Shown: piece after piece, positions 25,653-32,861 of the stretch | How the letters are laid out: each line of letters opens with the position of its first letter | Position numbering within the stretch: the first letter of the stretch is position 1 | From: an uncultured Blautia sp. | GTDB taxonomy: Bacteria > Bacillota > Clostridia > Lachnospirales > Lachnospiraceae | Assembly: GCA_934424575.1 (NCBI GenBank) | Contig: CAKRXU010000006.1 | Span: 55,305 to 119,304 of the forward strand | DNA: 64,000 nucleotides | Reading direction: 5' to 3' | Position numbers and translations under genes: made by a program | The notes under the pieces: model-generated | Database searches by the model: none | Told to the model about the DNA's origin: nothing | What the model saw: only the letters and a program-made list of their open reading frames with translations

Positions 25653-27449
25653 GTGCGGTTTAGAAGAGAAGTCAGCATATACGCAAAAGAATCCATCCTG
25701 AAAAGATTTGATGCTTTAGAAACAGATTTCAAAGTAGCTCAAGGAAAGATCAGCTCCTTGATTTCCGAGAGCGAGCTACTGGAGTTACAGAGCGGAAATA
25801 AAACCATGTACAGTCGTATGGCATCTACGGAGCAGACTGTTAGCGGGTTGAGTCAGAAATACACGGATTTGAACACCAAATACAATACAGTCAGCGGACA
25901 GTATACCGACATGGACTCCAAGCTTGGCGAATATAAAGCGGCGGTAGATGGATTTTCCGTAGCTCTAACGGAACTACACACGCACATTGAGGAAGATTAC
26001 AGCACAACCAAGGCAATGGAAGCAGCTATAAAATTGTCTGTGGATGGCCTGAAAACAGAGATATCTGACACGTACATAACCCAAGATGATCTGAATGGCT
26101 ACAGTACCGTCGAACAGATGAGCACTGCCGTAGAAGCTTCCACTAAAAAAATCTCAGCAGAAGTCAGAGATGTCTCCTACTATAACTACTGTACGAATAG
26201 CGGATTTGAAGACAAAGAAGGATGGCAATATGATGCCACCGGCCTGAAGACGACCACTTATTTGGGCAAAACGTGCGCTATCTTGTTAGCCAGCGACGAC
26301 ACTATGAGCAAAGCTGGAAATTCGTCCTTCGTGACATGGAAGTATTCGGCCGACGAGGAACAGGAGGACGAGATTACAGTTGAGCTGGCATCTTTGGATG
26401 CCGGAAATGTAAAAATATACCTGGATGACACAGAAATATTAAACATCAGCAAAGACGCTATCACAAAGGCGTGGAAAGAATTCTCAATAAAGGCGACTGT
26501 TGAGAAAGGCGACCACGCTATTAAGATACGAGTTGAAGATAAAGAAAAAAGAATCTACGTAACTGGAACCAGGATCCTTACGAAATATGGATCCTGGGCA
26601 GAAGGTAGGTTGTCAGTCTTAAGCAATTCATTCTCCACGGAAATAAAAAGGATATCAGAAGCAGAAGGCGCACTATCTACACGGATCGAACAGACAAAAA
26701 AAGAGATAGATTTGAAAGTGTCGAAGAATGCTATTATTTCGGAAATCAACCAGACTGCAGAGGCTGTATCTATTAAGGCTGCAAAGATAGATTTCAACGG
26801 GCTCGTCACCGCAAACAACAGATTTAAGATTCTAACAGATGGCTCTTTCGTCGCCAACTACGGCGCGATTGCAAGCTGGAACGTTAGAAATGGCAGCCTG
26901 GTATCTACGGATGCTGCCATTTCGTTATATGGTGGTGACAATCCATACATCAAAATTGGAAATGTCAAAATATCAGAGTCCAGTCATGCGGCTATTGTAA
27001 AGTATGGCTTGTGGATATATGCCGGCACAGACCAAGATCTTACCGACGGAAGCGATCAGCTCAGATTTTATAACTTGGGTGCGATTACAGGTAACACATT
27101 AGGAATCGCACCCGATAAGCATGTCGGAACCATTGCATCTTCTTCTAGGAGATACAAGGTCCCTATGGGAACTGTCTCCCTAGAAGAAGCTCGCAAGATA
27201 TTGAACATTCCGGTAGTGAAATTCAAATATAGGGAAGGCTATTTATATAAAAATGATGAATTATATGAAAAGGTGATTCCGGGATTTTATGCCGAAGAAG
27301 TGAACAACACCCTTCCTTTGGCTGCAATTCATGATGAACAGGGAAGACCAGAGGACTGGAATCAGAGGATACTAATACCTCTGATGATTAAGTTGATTCA
27401 GGATATGAACGAAAGGTTGCAAGAGTTAGAAGAAAGGAAAACGTCATGA
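25653..27449 (+). CDS. Tail fibre with S74-type chaperone end
   Basis: The 598-residue protein starts with GTG after AAGGG. Coiled coils (~20-150) trimerise it, a lectin-like beta domain lies at ~175-300 (NYCTNSGFEDKEGWQYDATG), a second coiled coil at ~310-360, then a beta-rich shaft. The C-terminal ~110 residues begin TIASSSRRYKVPMGTVSLEEARKILN, the hallmark of the peptidase-S74 intramolecular chaperone, which folds the trimer and then cuts itself off at the Ser. It overlaps the DGR target gene by four bases. The fibre would be a second host-contact protein. Confidence 0.8.
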   Translation: MRFRREVSIYAKESILKRFDALETDFKVAQGKISSLISESELLELQSGNKTMYSRMASTEQTVSGLSQKYTDLNTKYNTVSGQYTDMDSKLGEYKAAVDGFSVALTELHTHIEEDYSTTKAMEAAIKLSVDGLKTEISDTYITQDDLNGYSTVEQMSTAVEASTKKISAEVRDVSYYNYCTNSGFEDKEGWQYDATGLKTTTYLGKTCAILLASDDTMSKAGNSSFVTWKYSADEEQEDEITVELASLDAGNVKIYLDDTEILNISKDAITKAWKEFSIKATVEKGDHAIKIRVEDKEKRIYVTGTRILTKYGSWAEGRLSVLSNSFSTEIKRISEAEGALSTRIEQTKKEIDLKVSKNAIISEINQTAEAVSIKAAKIDFNGLVTANNRFKILTDGSFVANYGAIASWNVRNGSLVSTDAAISLYGGDNPYIKIGNVKISESSHAAIVKYGLWIYAGTDQDLTDGSDQLRFYNLGAITGNTLGIAPDKHVGTIASSSRRYKVPMGTVSLEEARKILNIPVVKFKYREGYLYKNDELYEKVIPGFYAEEVNNTLPLAAIHDEQGRPEDWNQRILIPLMIKLIQDMNERLQELEERKTS

Positions 27450-29884
27450 ACAATATACTCACTGTAGTATTCGACCCAGAAAGCAGCACTGCCAGAGCAT
27501 CCGGTCTCTGGCAGTACGATTACGGCCAGGTACTCCGGATACAGGGACTTGACCTGCCTCATGCGGTGGAGATCCATTTTTCGCTGTCTGAAAGCGGTGG
27601 GGAATCTGTAACCAGAATTGGAACAACTAGAGACGGAGTTACTGATGTGCTGATTCCGGATTCCATGCTGGAGAATAACAATGCGATTTCAGATTACTCC
27701 ATTTTTGCGTTCGTATTTTTAGTAGACGATAAATCCGGAAACACCGAATATCGCGTTAAGATGTCTGTTAAGGCACGTCCGCGACCGGAAGTGCCCGGAA
27801 GCTCTGAAGAACCAGAACTTTTTCGGGAAACGATTGAAGCTGTGAATCAGGCGGCTGACCAATCAGAAGAAGCCCGGAACCAGGCGGAAGCCTGGGCGCA
27901 TGGAAGAGATGATCATCCGGATTGCACAAAAGATAATGCGAAATATTACGCGTCCCAGGCGGCGAAATCAGCTGAGGACGCGGAACAGGCCAAGAAAAAT
28001 ACCGAAAAACTGGCAGAATCAATCAAGAAGACCGGAACTGATGCCCTGAAAAATATTCAGGACCAGGAATTGAAATCCAAACAGAGCATTACATCTCACA
28101 CAGATGATGAGATTTCAAAAATCGATCAGAATGTAAATATTGTCAAAGAAAACCTGCAGGGGACGATCGGATCTGCCGGAACAATGCAGCAGGATCTGGA
28201 CAAGACCATCCAGGATGCATCAGAACTGGATAACAACCTGGACACAAAAATTACAGAAGGAACTGCTTTAAACAAGACTCTGCAGTCCACAGGAGAAAAA
28301 GCAGTGTTTGACATCCGGACCGAAGCAGACACACAGATTCAGAATATTACTGCAGCTGGCGGAGGAATTGAAAATGCACTGTCAAACTTTTTTGCTCTCC
28401 GCAGAACCGGAAAAGTATATACAACAAGAATCTATAAGTACGATACCTCTACCAGTCCAACAGGTGTGAAACTGAATGACAATGAGGGACTTGTGAGAAA
28501 ACCATCTACAAATACCACGATTGGACAGGATGATTACAGAGAGATCGGTTTGTTTATGCACTTCCCTTGTAACTTCACTGTAGATGATAATGGTTTTATT
28601 CATATAACCGCACTGCAGGGACAACCAGATTTTAAGAAAACTGGAAAGGTGGATGTCGGAGAGGTTACAATGTCCGCTTGGGTAGGAATCACAGATAATC
28701 CGGAGTATGTAGATTATCATTACTCTGATAGTCCAAACGAAGCCCTGGGACTGGTGCCAATGGGAGAATCTGTTAATCCGGATGGTACGCTCTCCTCATT
28801 TATGGTCCATGGAAAATATGGAGCTGGAGATATTGACGGAGTACCATATAGCTCTGCAGGCTTGATTCTGGCAAACGGAAGTCAGAAAGGCGGAAAACCG
28901 ATATCACACACCGGAATGATTGCATACATGAAGAAAAAGGGAAGCCGGTATGTCGGTACAACCAACTGGGATTTGTTCTACAAACAGCTTATGCTTATTA
29001 TTCTGTACGCTACGATCAACAGCAGGAGCGTTATGACCGGATGTAACTCATATACATCTCAGGAGATGGCGGCAGTTGCAGAAATTGGAGTAACGAGAGT
29101 AATCCTGCCAAAAGCAAAGGTAAACAACTATATCGTTGGCTCCTATGTATCAGTTGGAGATATGGGTTCAAACACAAACAAAGACAGATATTATTCATAC
29201 ATGCACAACCTGGCATATGATGTCAAAGTCTTGAAGATTGAAGCAATAGACGATACGAACTCCGCAGTCTATGTGGATGCGGAACCGTTTGACACAACAC
29301 TGACCACCTGCATCTCAACAATGCCGTGGCGTACCGGTTCCACTGACAGCGTACTTGGTTCTGATGGATCGCCATTCTCTAACACAGATAACAGGAATCC
29401 ATTCAAGATCCAGGGCATCGAAACCGGTTATGGAGCTTACGAAGTCCTCAGCAATGTATTTGTGGACATTGTTACAGACGGAGACGGAACACCAAAACGA
29501 GATGTATATATCTGTATGGATGCGTCATTGCTTACAACAGACATGAACGCAGCAAAGACAAGATACAAAAAAGTGGCGGCTCAGGTAGCTTATACTGCAG
29601 CAAGTTGGAAATACATTTCGAAATGCTTTGTTGATCCGGCACTTGGAATCATGGTTCCTACGGAAACAAAAGCAGGAAGCACGACAGGCTTCTGCAATGG
29701 ATTATATACGGATACTGGTACAAGCGGACAGCGAGAGTGGTTGTCCGTTGGGTATCTGGGCGTTGGCACGCTTTACGGCCTCTGGCTTCTGCGTGCGAAC
29801 ATTGGGGTTGGTTACGTTAACTGGGCTATCGTCTCCGGCGTTTCACCGAACGGCACACGGGGTGAATGGCAGGCGGCCGCCTGA
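27446..29884 (+). CDS. Tail tip protein, target of the DGR
   Basis: Residues 1-105 are a beta-rich N-terminal domain like BppU baseplate upper proteins (ILTVVFDPESSTARASGLW). Coiled coils follow (~130-310). The remaining ~500 residues are a large globular part ending in a segment that should adopt the C-type-lectin fold of DGR targets. Its last 48 residues hold the variable repeat (residues 765-798). Compared with the template, codons 770, 772, 776, 781, 783, 786, 790 and 794 are changed, mostly AAY asparagine codons in the template. The VR lies at the extreme C-terminus, as in Mtd of phage BPP-1. Role: receptor binding, inferred. Confidence 0.88.
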   Translation: MNNILTVVFDPESSTARASGLWQYDYGQVLRIQGLDLPHAVEIHFSLSESGGESVTRIGTTRDGVTDVLIPDSMLENNNAISDYSIFAFVFLVDDKSGNTEYRVKMSVKARPRPEVPGSSEEPELFRETIEAVNQAADQSEEARNQAEAWAHGRDDHPDCTKDNAKYYASQAAKSAEDAEQAKKNTEKLAESIKKTGTDALKNIQDQELKSKQSITSHTDDEISKIDQNVNIVKENLQGTIGSAGTMQQDLDKTIQDASELDNNLDTKITEGTALNKTLQSTGEKAVFDIRTEADTQIQNITAAGGGIENALSNFFALRRTGKVYTTRIYKYDTSTSPTGVKLNDNEGLVRKPSTNTTIGQDDYREIGLFMHFPCNFTVDDNGFIHITALQGQPDFKKTGKVDVGEVTMSAWVGITDNPEYVDYHYSDSPNEALGLVPMGESVNPDGTLSSFMVHGKYGAGDIDGVPYSSAGLILANGSQKGGKPISHTGMIAYMKKKGSRYVGTTNWDLFYKQLMLIILYATINSRSVMTGCNSYTSQEMAAVAEIGVTRVILPKAKVNNYIVGSYVSVGDMGSNTNKDRYYSYMHNLAYDVKVLKIEAIDDTNSAVYVDAEPFDTTLTTCISTMPWRTGSTDSVLGSDGSPFSNTDNRNPFKIQGIETGYGAYEVLSNVFVDIVTDGDGTPKRDVYICMDASLLTTDMNAAKTRYKKVAAQVAYTAASWKYISKCFVDPALGIMVPTETKAGSTTGFCNGLYTDTGTSGQREWLSVGYLGVGTLYGLWLLRANIGVGYVNWAIVSGVSPNGTRGEWQAAA
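29738..29838 (+). repeat. DGR variable repeat (VR)
   Basis: Aligned without gaps to 29994-30094 (offset 256), it matches at 89 of 101 positions. All 12 differences are where the template has A: five became G, four C, three T. Upstream of 29738 and beyond about 29838 similarity stops. Because changes are limited to template adenines and most alter codons, this is the recipient of adenine-directed mutagenesis. Confidence 0.96.
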
Positions 29885-29885
29885 C

Positions 29886-29903
29886 AGAGGGGCCGTCCCC
29901 TCT
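29886..29903 (+). other. Hairpin just after the VR gene
   Basis: AGAGGGG-CCGT-CCCCTCT is a perfect 7-bp stem with a 4-nt loop, two bases after the stop codon. In BPP-1-type DGRs a stem of this size with a 4-nt loop just downstream of VR helps target recognition as a DNA cruciform. No T-run follows, so it is less convincing as a terminator. Confidence 0.65.
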
Positions 29904-29993
29904 ATGTAACTAATAATCAGCAAATGCAAAAAAGCAAAATAACAAAAGATAAAAATTACGGACTTGTAGCGCAAGGCGGAGGTTCCTGTTCCC

Positions 29994-30094
29994 TGGTTGT
30001 CCGTTGGAAATCTGAACGTTGGCACGATTTACGGCCTCTGGATTCTGAATGCGAACAATGGGGTTGGTAACGTTAACTGGAATATCGTCTCCGG
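29994..30094 (+). repeat. DGR template repeat (TR)
   Basis: This non-coding copy of VR reads in the same frame as LSVGNLNVGTIYGLWILNAN, then NGVGNVNWNIVSG and a stop soon after. It is rich in AAT/AAC codons exactly at the sites that differ in VR. Its RNA would be the template that the reverse transcriptase copies with errors at A. It lies between target gene and reverse transcriptase on the same strand. Confidence 0.96.
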
Positions 30095-30100
30095 ATTTTC

Positions 30101-30301
30101 TTGAAAAATTATTTGATATTTGCGTTACATTTCGCTCTGCGGGACGGAGCCTGCTTCGGCAGCGTGGGGCATCACCGAAATTTGATTGAAGCCGGACTTT
30201 GTGAATCAGGAGCTTAGGAGCCTGACACAAGGACCATGGATGCAGTAGATCCATGTGTGGGGTGAGTAGAAAAACCGAAAACCCCTTATATCAAGAAACG
30301 A
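30101..30301 (+). ncRNA. DGR RNA spacer downstream of TR
   Basis: No supported gene occupies this 200-base gap. It contains stem-loops: CTGC-TTCG-GCAG around 30151-30162 and CATGGA/TCCATG (30235-30255). In studied DGRs the spacer after TR is part of the template RNA and primes cDNA synthesis, so this stretch most likely has that role. The gene that follows has no strong ribosome site, consistent with a structured leader. Confidence 0.6.
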
Positions 30302-31522
30302 ATGAAACGGTATTGTAAAAATATAAAATTAGATCAGATATTTATAATCTCCTGCATATACGAATGCCTGAGCGATAAATGGGATCGTATGGATACGGCC
30401 AGATTTTTAGCAAACTATACAGACATTGCTACGTCCAGACAGATACATGAGATTATAAAAAGTAATCATAAAGATTGGCTACATAATTTAGTCTGCACAG
30501 CTGCGGAAGGTCTGGAAGCGGAAATAAAACTCAGAAAGGTATCTTTTGATCCGATTAAGACAAGCACACGCATGGACGGAAATTCCGGAAAAGTCAGAGA
30601 TATCGGAGTTGAGTGTATCAAACAGCAGATATATGACTATGTAGCCACAAACGGACTGAGAGAACTATTTGAAAGAAAAGTAGGAACTTATCAGTGCGCA
30701 AGCATTCCGGGAAAAGGACAGGTTTATGGAAAGACAGCAATTGAGAACTGGATCCGCAAGAATCCGGACAAGACCAGAATAGCGGCAAAGGGAGATGTCC
30801 GGAAATGTTATCCATCCATCAACAGGAGAAAATTGAAAAGAATGTTAGAGAAGCAAGTCAAAAATGAGGACCTGCTTTATTTGACTTTTGTTCTGATTGA
30901 TTCGTTTGATCAGGGACTGTCGATCGGATCATATTTGAGCCAGTGGTTATGCAATTACTATCTCAGCGCTGCTTATCATTATGCAGCTGAAAAACTGTTC
31001 AAACGAAAGAAACATAGAGACGGTACCACAGAAGAGATCCGCCTGATTAATCATGTGCTGTTTTATATGGATGACTTCCTGTTGATCGGAAGCAGGAAAG
31101 CGGACGTCAGAAAAGCTATGCAGCTGCTCATTAAGTACATGAATGAATATTTAGATCTGACAGTAAAACCAGATTGGAAACTGTTCCAGATTGACTGGAT
31201 AGACAAGAGTGGAAAACATCATGGAGAACCTATTGACATGATGGGGTTCAAAATATACCGGGATCATACAGAAGTAAGACGAAGCATTTTCCTGAGAGGA
31301 CGCAGAGCTTTTGTAAAAGCTGATGAATATGTAGAGAAAGGCCAGCGGATGCCTTTGACTCTGGCGTACCGTTGCATTGCATACTATGGCTGGTTCAAAC
31401 ATTCCGACTCTGAACATTTTAGAGAAAAATATGACGTAGACAAGATATTCGAGAAAGCGAAAAGGAGGGTGAGCCATGAAAGCAAGATTTACAGAAAGAC
31501 AGAATCCTGTAACCTGGAATGA
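30302..31522 (+). CDS. DGR reverse transcriptase
   Basis: This 406-residue enzyme copies TR RNA into mutated cDNA that replaces VR. Finger residues include GKVRDIGVECIKQQIYDY (~96-113) and TYQCASIPGKGQVYGK (~129-144). The catalytic aspartates are D165 in KGDVRKCYPSI and D257-D258 in YMDD. Motif 4 reads SIGSYLSQ (207-214), where SQ separates DGR enzymes from retrons and group II introns. There is no maturase or endonuclease domain. ATG 30302 lacks a good ribosome site, suggesting low expression. The end overlaps the next gene by 47 bases. TR and VR next to it make the assignment secure. Confidence 0.95.
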   Translation: MKRYCKNIKLDQIFIISCIYECLSDKWDRMDTARFLANYTDIATSRQIHEIIKSNHKDWLHNLVCTAAEGLEAEIKLRKVSFDPIKTSTRMDGNSGKVRDIGVECIKQQIYDYVATNGLRELFERKVGTYQCASIPGKGQVYGKTAIENWIRKNPDKTRIAAKGDVRKCYPSINRRKLKRMLEKQVKNEDLLYLTFVLIDSFDQGLSIGSYLSQWLCNYYLSAAYHYAAEKLFKRKKHRDGTTEEIRLINHVLFYMDDFLLIGSRKADVRKAMQLLIKYMNEYLDLTVKPDWKLFQIDWIDKSGKHHGEPIDMMGFKIYRDHTEVRRSIFLRGRRAFVKADEYVEKGQRMPLTLAYRCIAYYGWFKHSDSEHFREKYDVDKIFEKAKRRVSHESKIYRKTESCNLE

Positions 31523-31829
31523 CCTACCTGATGGAAAGGTGGATGTAACAATCTGCCTGAACGAAAGTACCGTAACGGAAACTTATTCAGGCGGAGATCC
31601 GGAAAATCCGGAAGACATCGAACAGACGGTGTATGAATATGATTTTAACCAGTTCCGGGAAGATCCGGAAAAGGTTTCAGAGAAAACCGTAAGGGCATCA
31701 CCGGAAAAATATCTGAAATACATTCCAACAGCAGAGAAAAACACAAAACAGCTGTTAGCGGAGCAGTCCGAACAGATTGAAATGTTAAAAGACTGTTTGC
31801 TGGAAATGAGTGAACAGGTTTATGCGTAG
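31476..31829 (+). CDS. Hypothetical phage protein, 117 aa
   Basis: A strong ribosome site (AAAGGAGGG) inside the reverse transcriptase gene leads to ATG 31476. The acidic 117-residue product has a beta-rich start (VTWNDLPDGKVDVTICLNES), a proline/acidic stretch and a helical end (KNTKQLLAEQSEQIEMLKDC). Such proteins commonly sit after tail fibres in Firmicutes siphoviruses and may be fibre chaperones. It is too acidic to resemble the basic Avd accessory of DGRs. No family named. Confidence 0.6.
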   Translation: MKARFTERQNPVTWNDLPDGKVDVTICLNESTVTETYSGGDPENPEDIEQTVYEYDFNQFREDPEKVSEKTVRASPEKYLKYIPTAEKNTKQLLAEQSEQIEMLKDCLLEMSEQVYA

Positions 31830-31869
31830 GAACTTAATCATAATGTTGTTAAGCCAAGGAGATACAGAA

Positions 31870-32016
31870 ATGATGGCAAAGTTATGGGTTACTGAAATTT
31901 TAAGCAAAGACACTATCGAAGAAGCAAAAGAGGAATACGACAGAGTGCCGAGACTCTTGAAGGAAAAAGTGAAAAAATCACTCATTGATGCAGGACTGGA
32001 GGAAATTACCGAGTAA
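31870..32016 (+). CDS. Small phage protein, CD1375-like
   Basis: The 48-residue product (MMAKLWVTEILSKDTIEEAK, then RVPRLLKEKVKKSLIDAG) resembles the CD1375/XkdX group of tiny proteins found between tail fibres and holins. I start it at ATG 31870, behind AAGGAGA; the upstream in-frame ATG at 31810 is inside the previous gene and lacks a ribosome site. ATG 31873 is also possible. Function unknown. Confidence 0.6.
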   Translation: MMAKLWVTEILSKDTIEEAKEEYDRVPRLLKEKVKKSLIDAGLEEITE

Positions 32017-32190
32017 ATGACTAAGCTACAGATCATTCGGAAACTCTGGTCAGCAATCTACGATCTTTTGTTGTACATCCAGAAAGATCCCAAAAGAAAA
32101 CCCCTGGATGAAATAGAAGACAACTTAGATCTCCTGGAAAGAGCCTGCCGGAAATACGAGAACATTGACGATGAGGAGGAAAATACATGA
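32017..32190 (+). CDS. Small helical phage protein, 57 aa
   Basis: ATG 32017 abuts the TAA of the upstream gene. The 57-residue product is helical and charged (MTKLQIIRKLWSAIYDLLLY, then LDEIEDNLDLLERACRKYEN). The ribosome site GGAGGAA lies inside the upstream gene, 13 bases ahead. Not a recognised family; its place between small tail proteins and the lysis genes is usual for phage orphan proteins. Confidence 0.5.
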   Translation: MTKLQIIRKLWSAIYDLLLYIQKDPKRKPLDEIEDNLDLLERACRKYENIDDEEENT

Positions 32191-32200
32191 AGATCAGAGC

Positions 32201-32225
32201 AGAGCCGTAAGGCTCTATTTGTTTT
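32201..32225 (+). terminator. Terminator before the lysis genes
   Basis: AGAGCC-GTAA-GGCTCT followed by ATTTGTTTT. The 6-bp stem is short but GC-rich, and the T-rich tract is right. It would end or thin the tail transcript before holin and lysin. Confidence 0.6.
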
Positions 32226-32232
32226 ACAAAAA

Positions 32233-32246
32233 TTGCGCCGGCGCAA
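32233..32246 (+). promoter_or_regulatory. Palindrome TTGCGCCGGCGCAA
   Basis: A perfect 14-bp palindrome six bases after the terminator T-run. It is followed by CCGGAGAAAGGAAG, the ribosome site of the gene at 32265. Identical to 5669-5682 and nearly so to 8733-8746. Confidence 0.5.
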
Positions 32247-32264
32247 CCGGAGAAAGGAAGAAAG

Positions 32265-32513
32265 ATGGAAACAATTATATCATCCTGCATCAGCGCAGCA
32301 GTGACTCTTATTGTATGTTTGATCAGCAATCACAGCCAGTCTGAAAAAACTAGAGCACTTATGGAATATAAGTTGGAAGAACTGACAAAAAGAGTTGATA
32401 AACATAATAATGTAGTAGAAAGAACTTATTCTCTGGAGCAGGAAATAAGTGTCCAGAGAGAGCAGATCAAAGTTGTGAACCATAGAATAGCAGATTTGGA
32501 AAAAGGAGAATAA
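32265..32513 (+). CDS. XhlA-like holin-associated membrane protein
   Basis: The 82-residue protein has one membrane segment (~3-21, TIISSCISAAVTLIVCLI) and a soluble coiled coil (LEELTKRVDKHNNVVERTYSLEQEISVQREQIK). This inverts the usual XhlA order but matches many hemolysin-XhlA-like proteins that precede holins in Firmicutes phages. It would act at the membrane with the holin, either regulating timing or anchoring lysin. It is three bases upstream of the holin gene. Confidence 0.65.
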   Translation: METIISSCISAAVTLIVCLISNHSQSEKTRALMEYKLEELTKRVDKHNNVVERTYSLEQEISVQREQIKVVNHRIADLEKGE

Positions 32514-32515
32514 TC

Positions 32516-32809
32516 ATGGATCAGATTGTAAACTATGTAAAACCAGAACTTATTGTAGTAGCCATTGCATTATACTTCGTAGGCATGGCATTAAAACAGG
32601 CACAGGCAGTAAAAGATAAGCATATCCCGCTTATCCTTGGCGGGATCAGCATTGTGATCTGTGCAATGTATGTATTCGCCACGACCACCCTGGGAACACC
32701 ACAGGACATTGTGATGGCGGTCTTCACAGCTATTGTGCAGGGAATCCTGGTAGCTGGTCTTTCTACATATGTGAACCAGCTGATCAAACAGACGAATAAA
32801 GACGAATGA
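32516..32809 (+). CDS. Phage holin (Hol44-like)
   Basis: The 97-residue protein has three hydrophobic segments (~12-28, ~38-57, ~65-88) and a charged end (NQLIKQTNKDE). The start MDQIVNYVKPELIVVAIALYF is typical of the Phage_holin_5_2 (Hol44) family. Holins open the membrane at a set time so lysin can reach the wall. AAAGGAGAA precedes the ATG. The lysin follows after a short hairpin. Confidence 0.85.
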   Translation: MDQIVNYVKPELIVVAIALYFVGMALKQAQAVKDKHIPLILGGISIVICAMYVFATTTLGTPQDIVMAVFTAIVQGILVAGLSTYVNQLIKQTNKDE

Positions 32810-32813
32810 TTCA

Positions 32814-32833
32814 GGGGACGAGTGATCGTTCCC
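32814..32833 (+). other. Hairpin between holin and lysin
   Basis: GGGGACGA-GTGA-TCGTTCCC forms an 8-bp stem with one G-T pair, five bases after the holin stop, then TTCCTATTATAG and the lysin ribosome site AGGAGG. It may tune lysin mRNA. Confidence 0.45.
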
Positions 32834-32861
32834 TTCCTATTATAGTAACAGGAGGCAATAT

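Noticed and set aside
29886..29903. Calling this hairpin a plain terminator
   Set aside because: No T-run follows, and the RNA needs to continue into TR and RT unless a separate promoter exists.
30302..31522. Reading the reverse transcriptase as a retron or group II intron
   Set aside because: Motif 4 has SQ, there is no maturase or HNH domain, and a matching TR/VR pair lies beside it.
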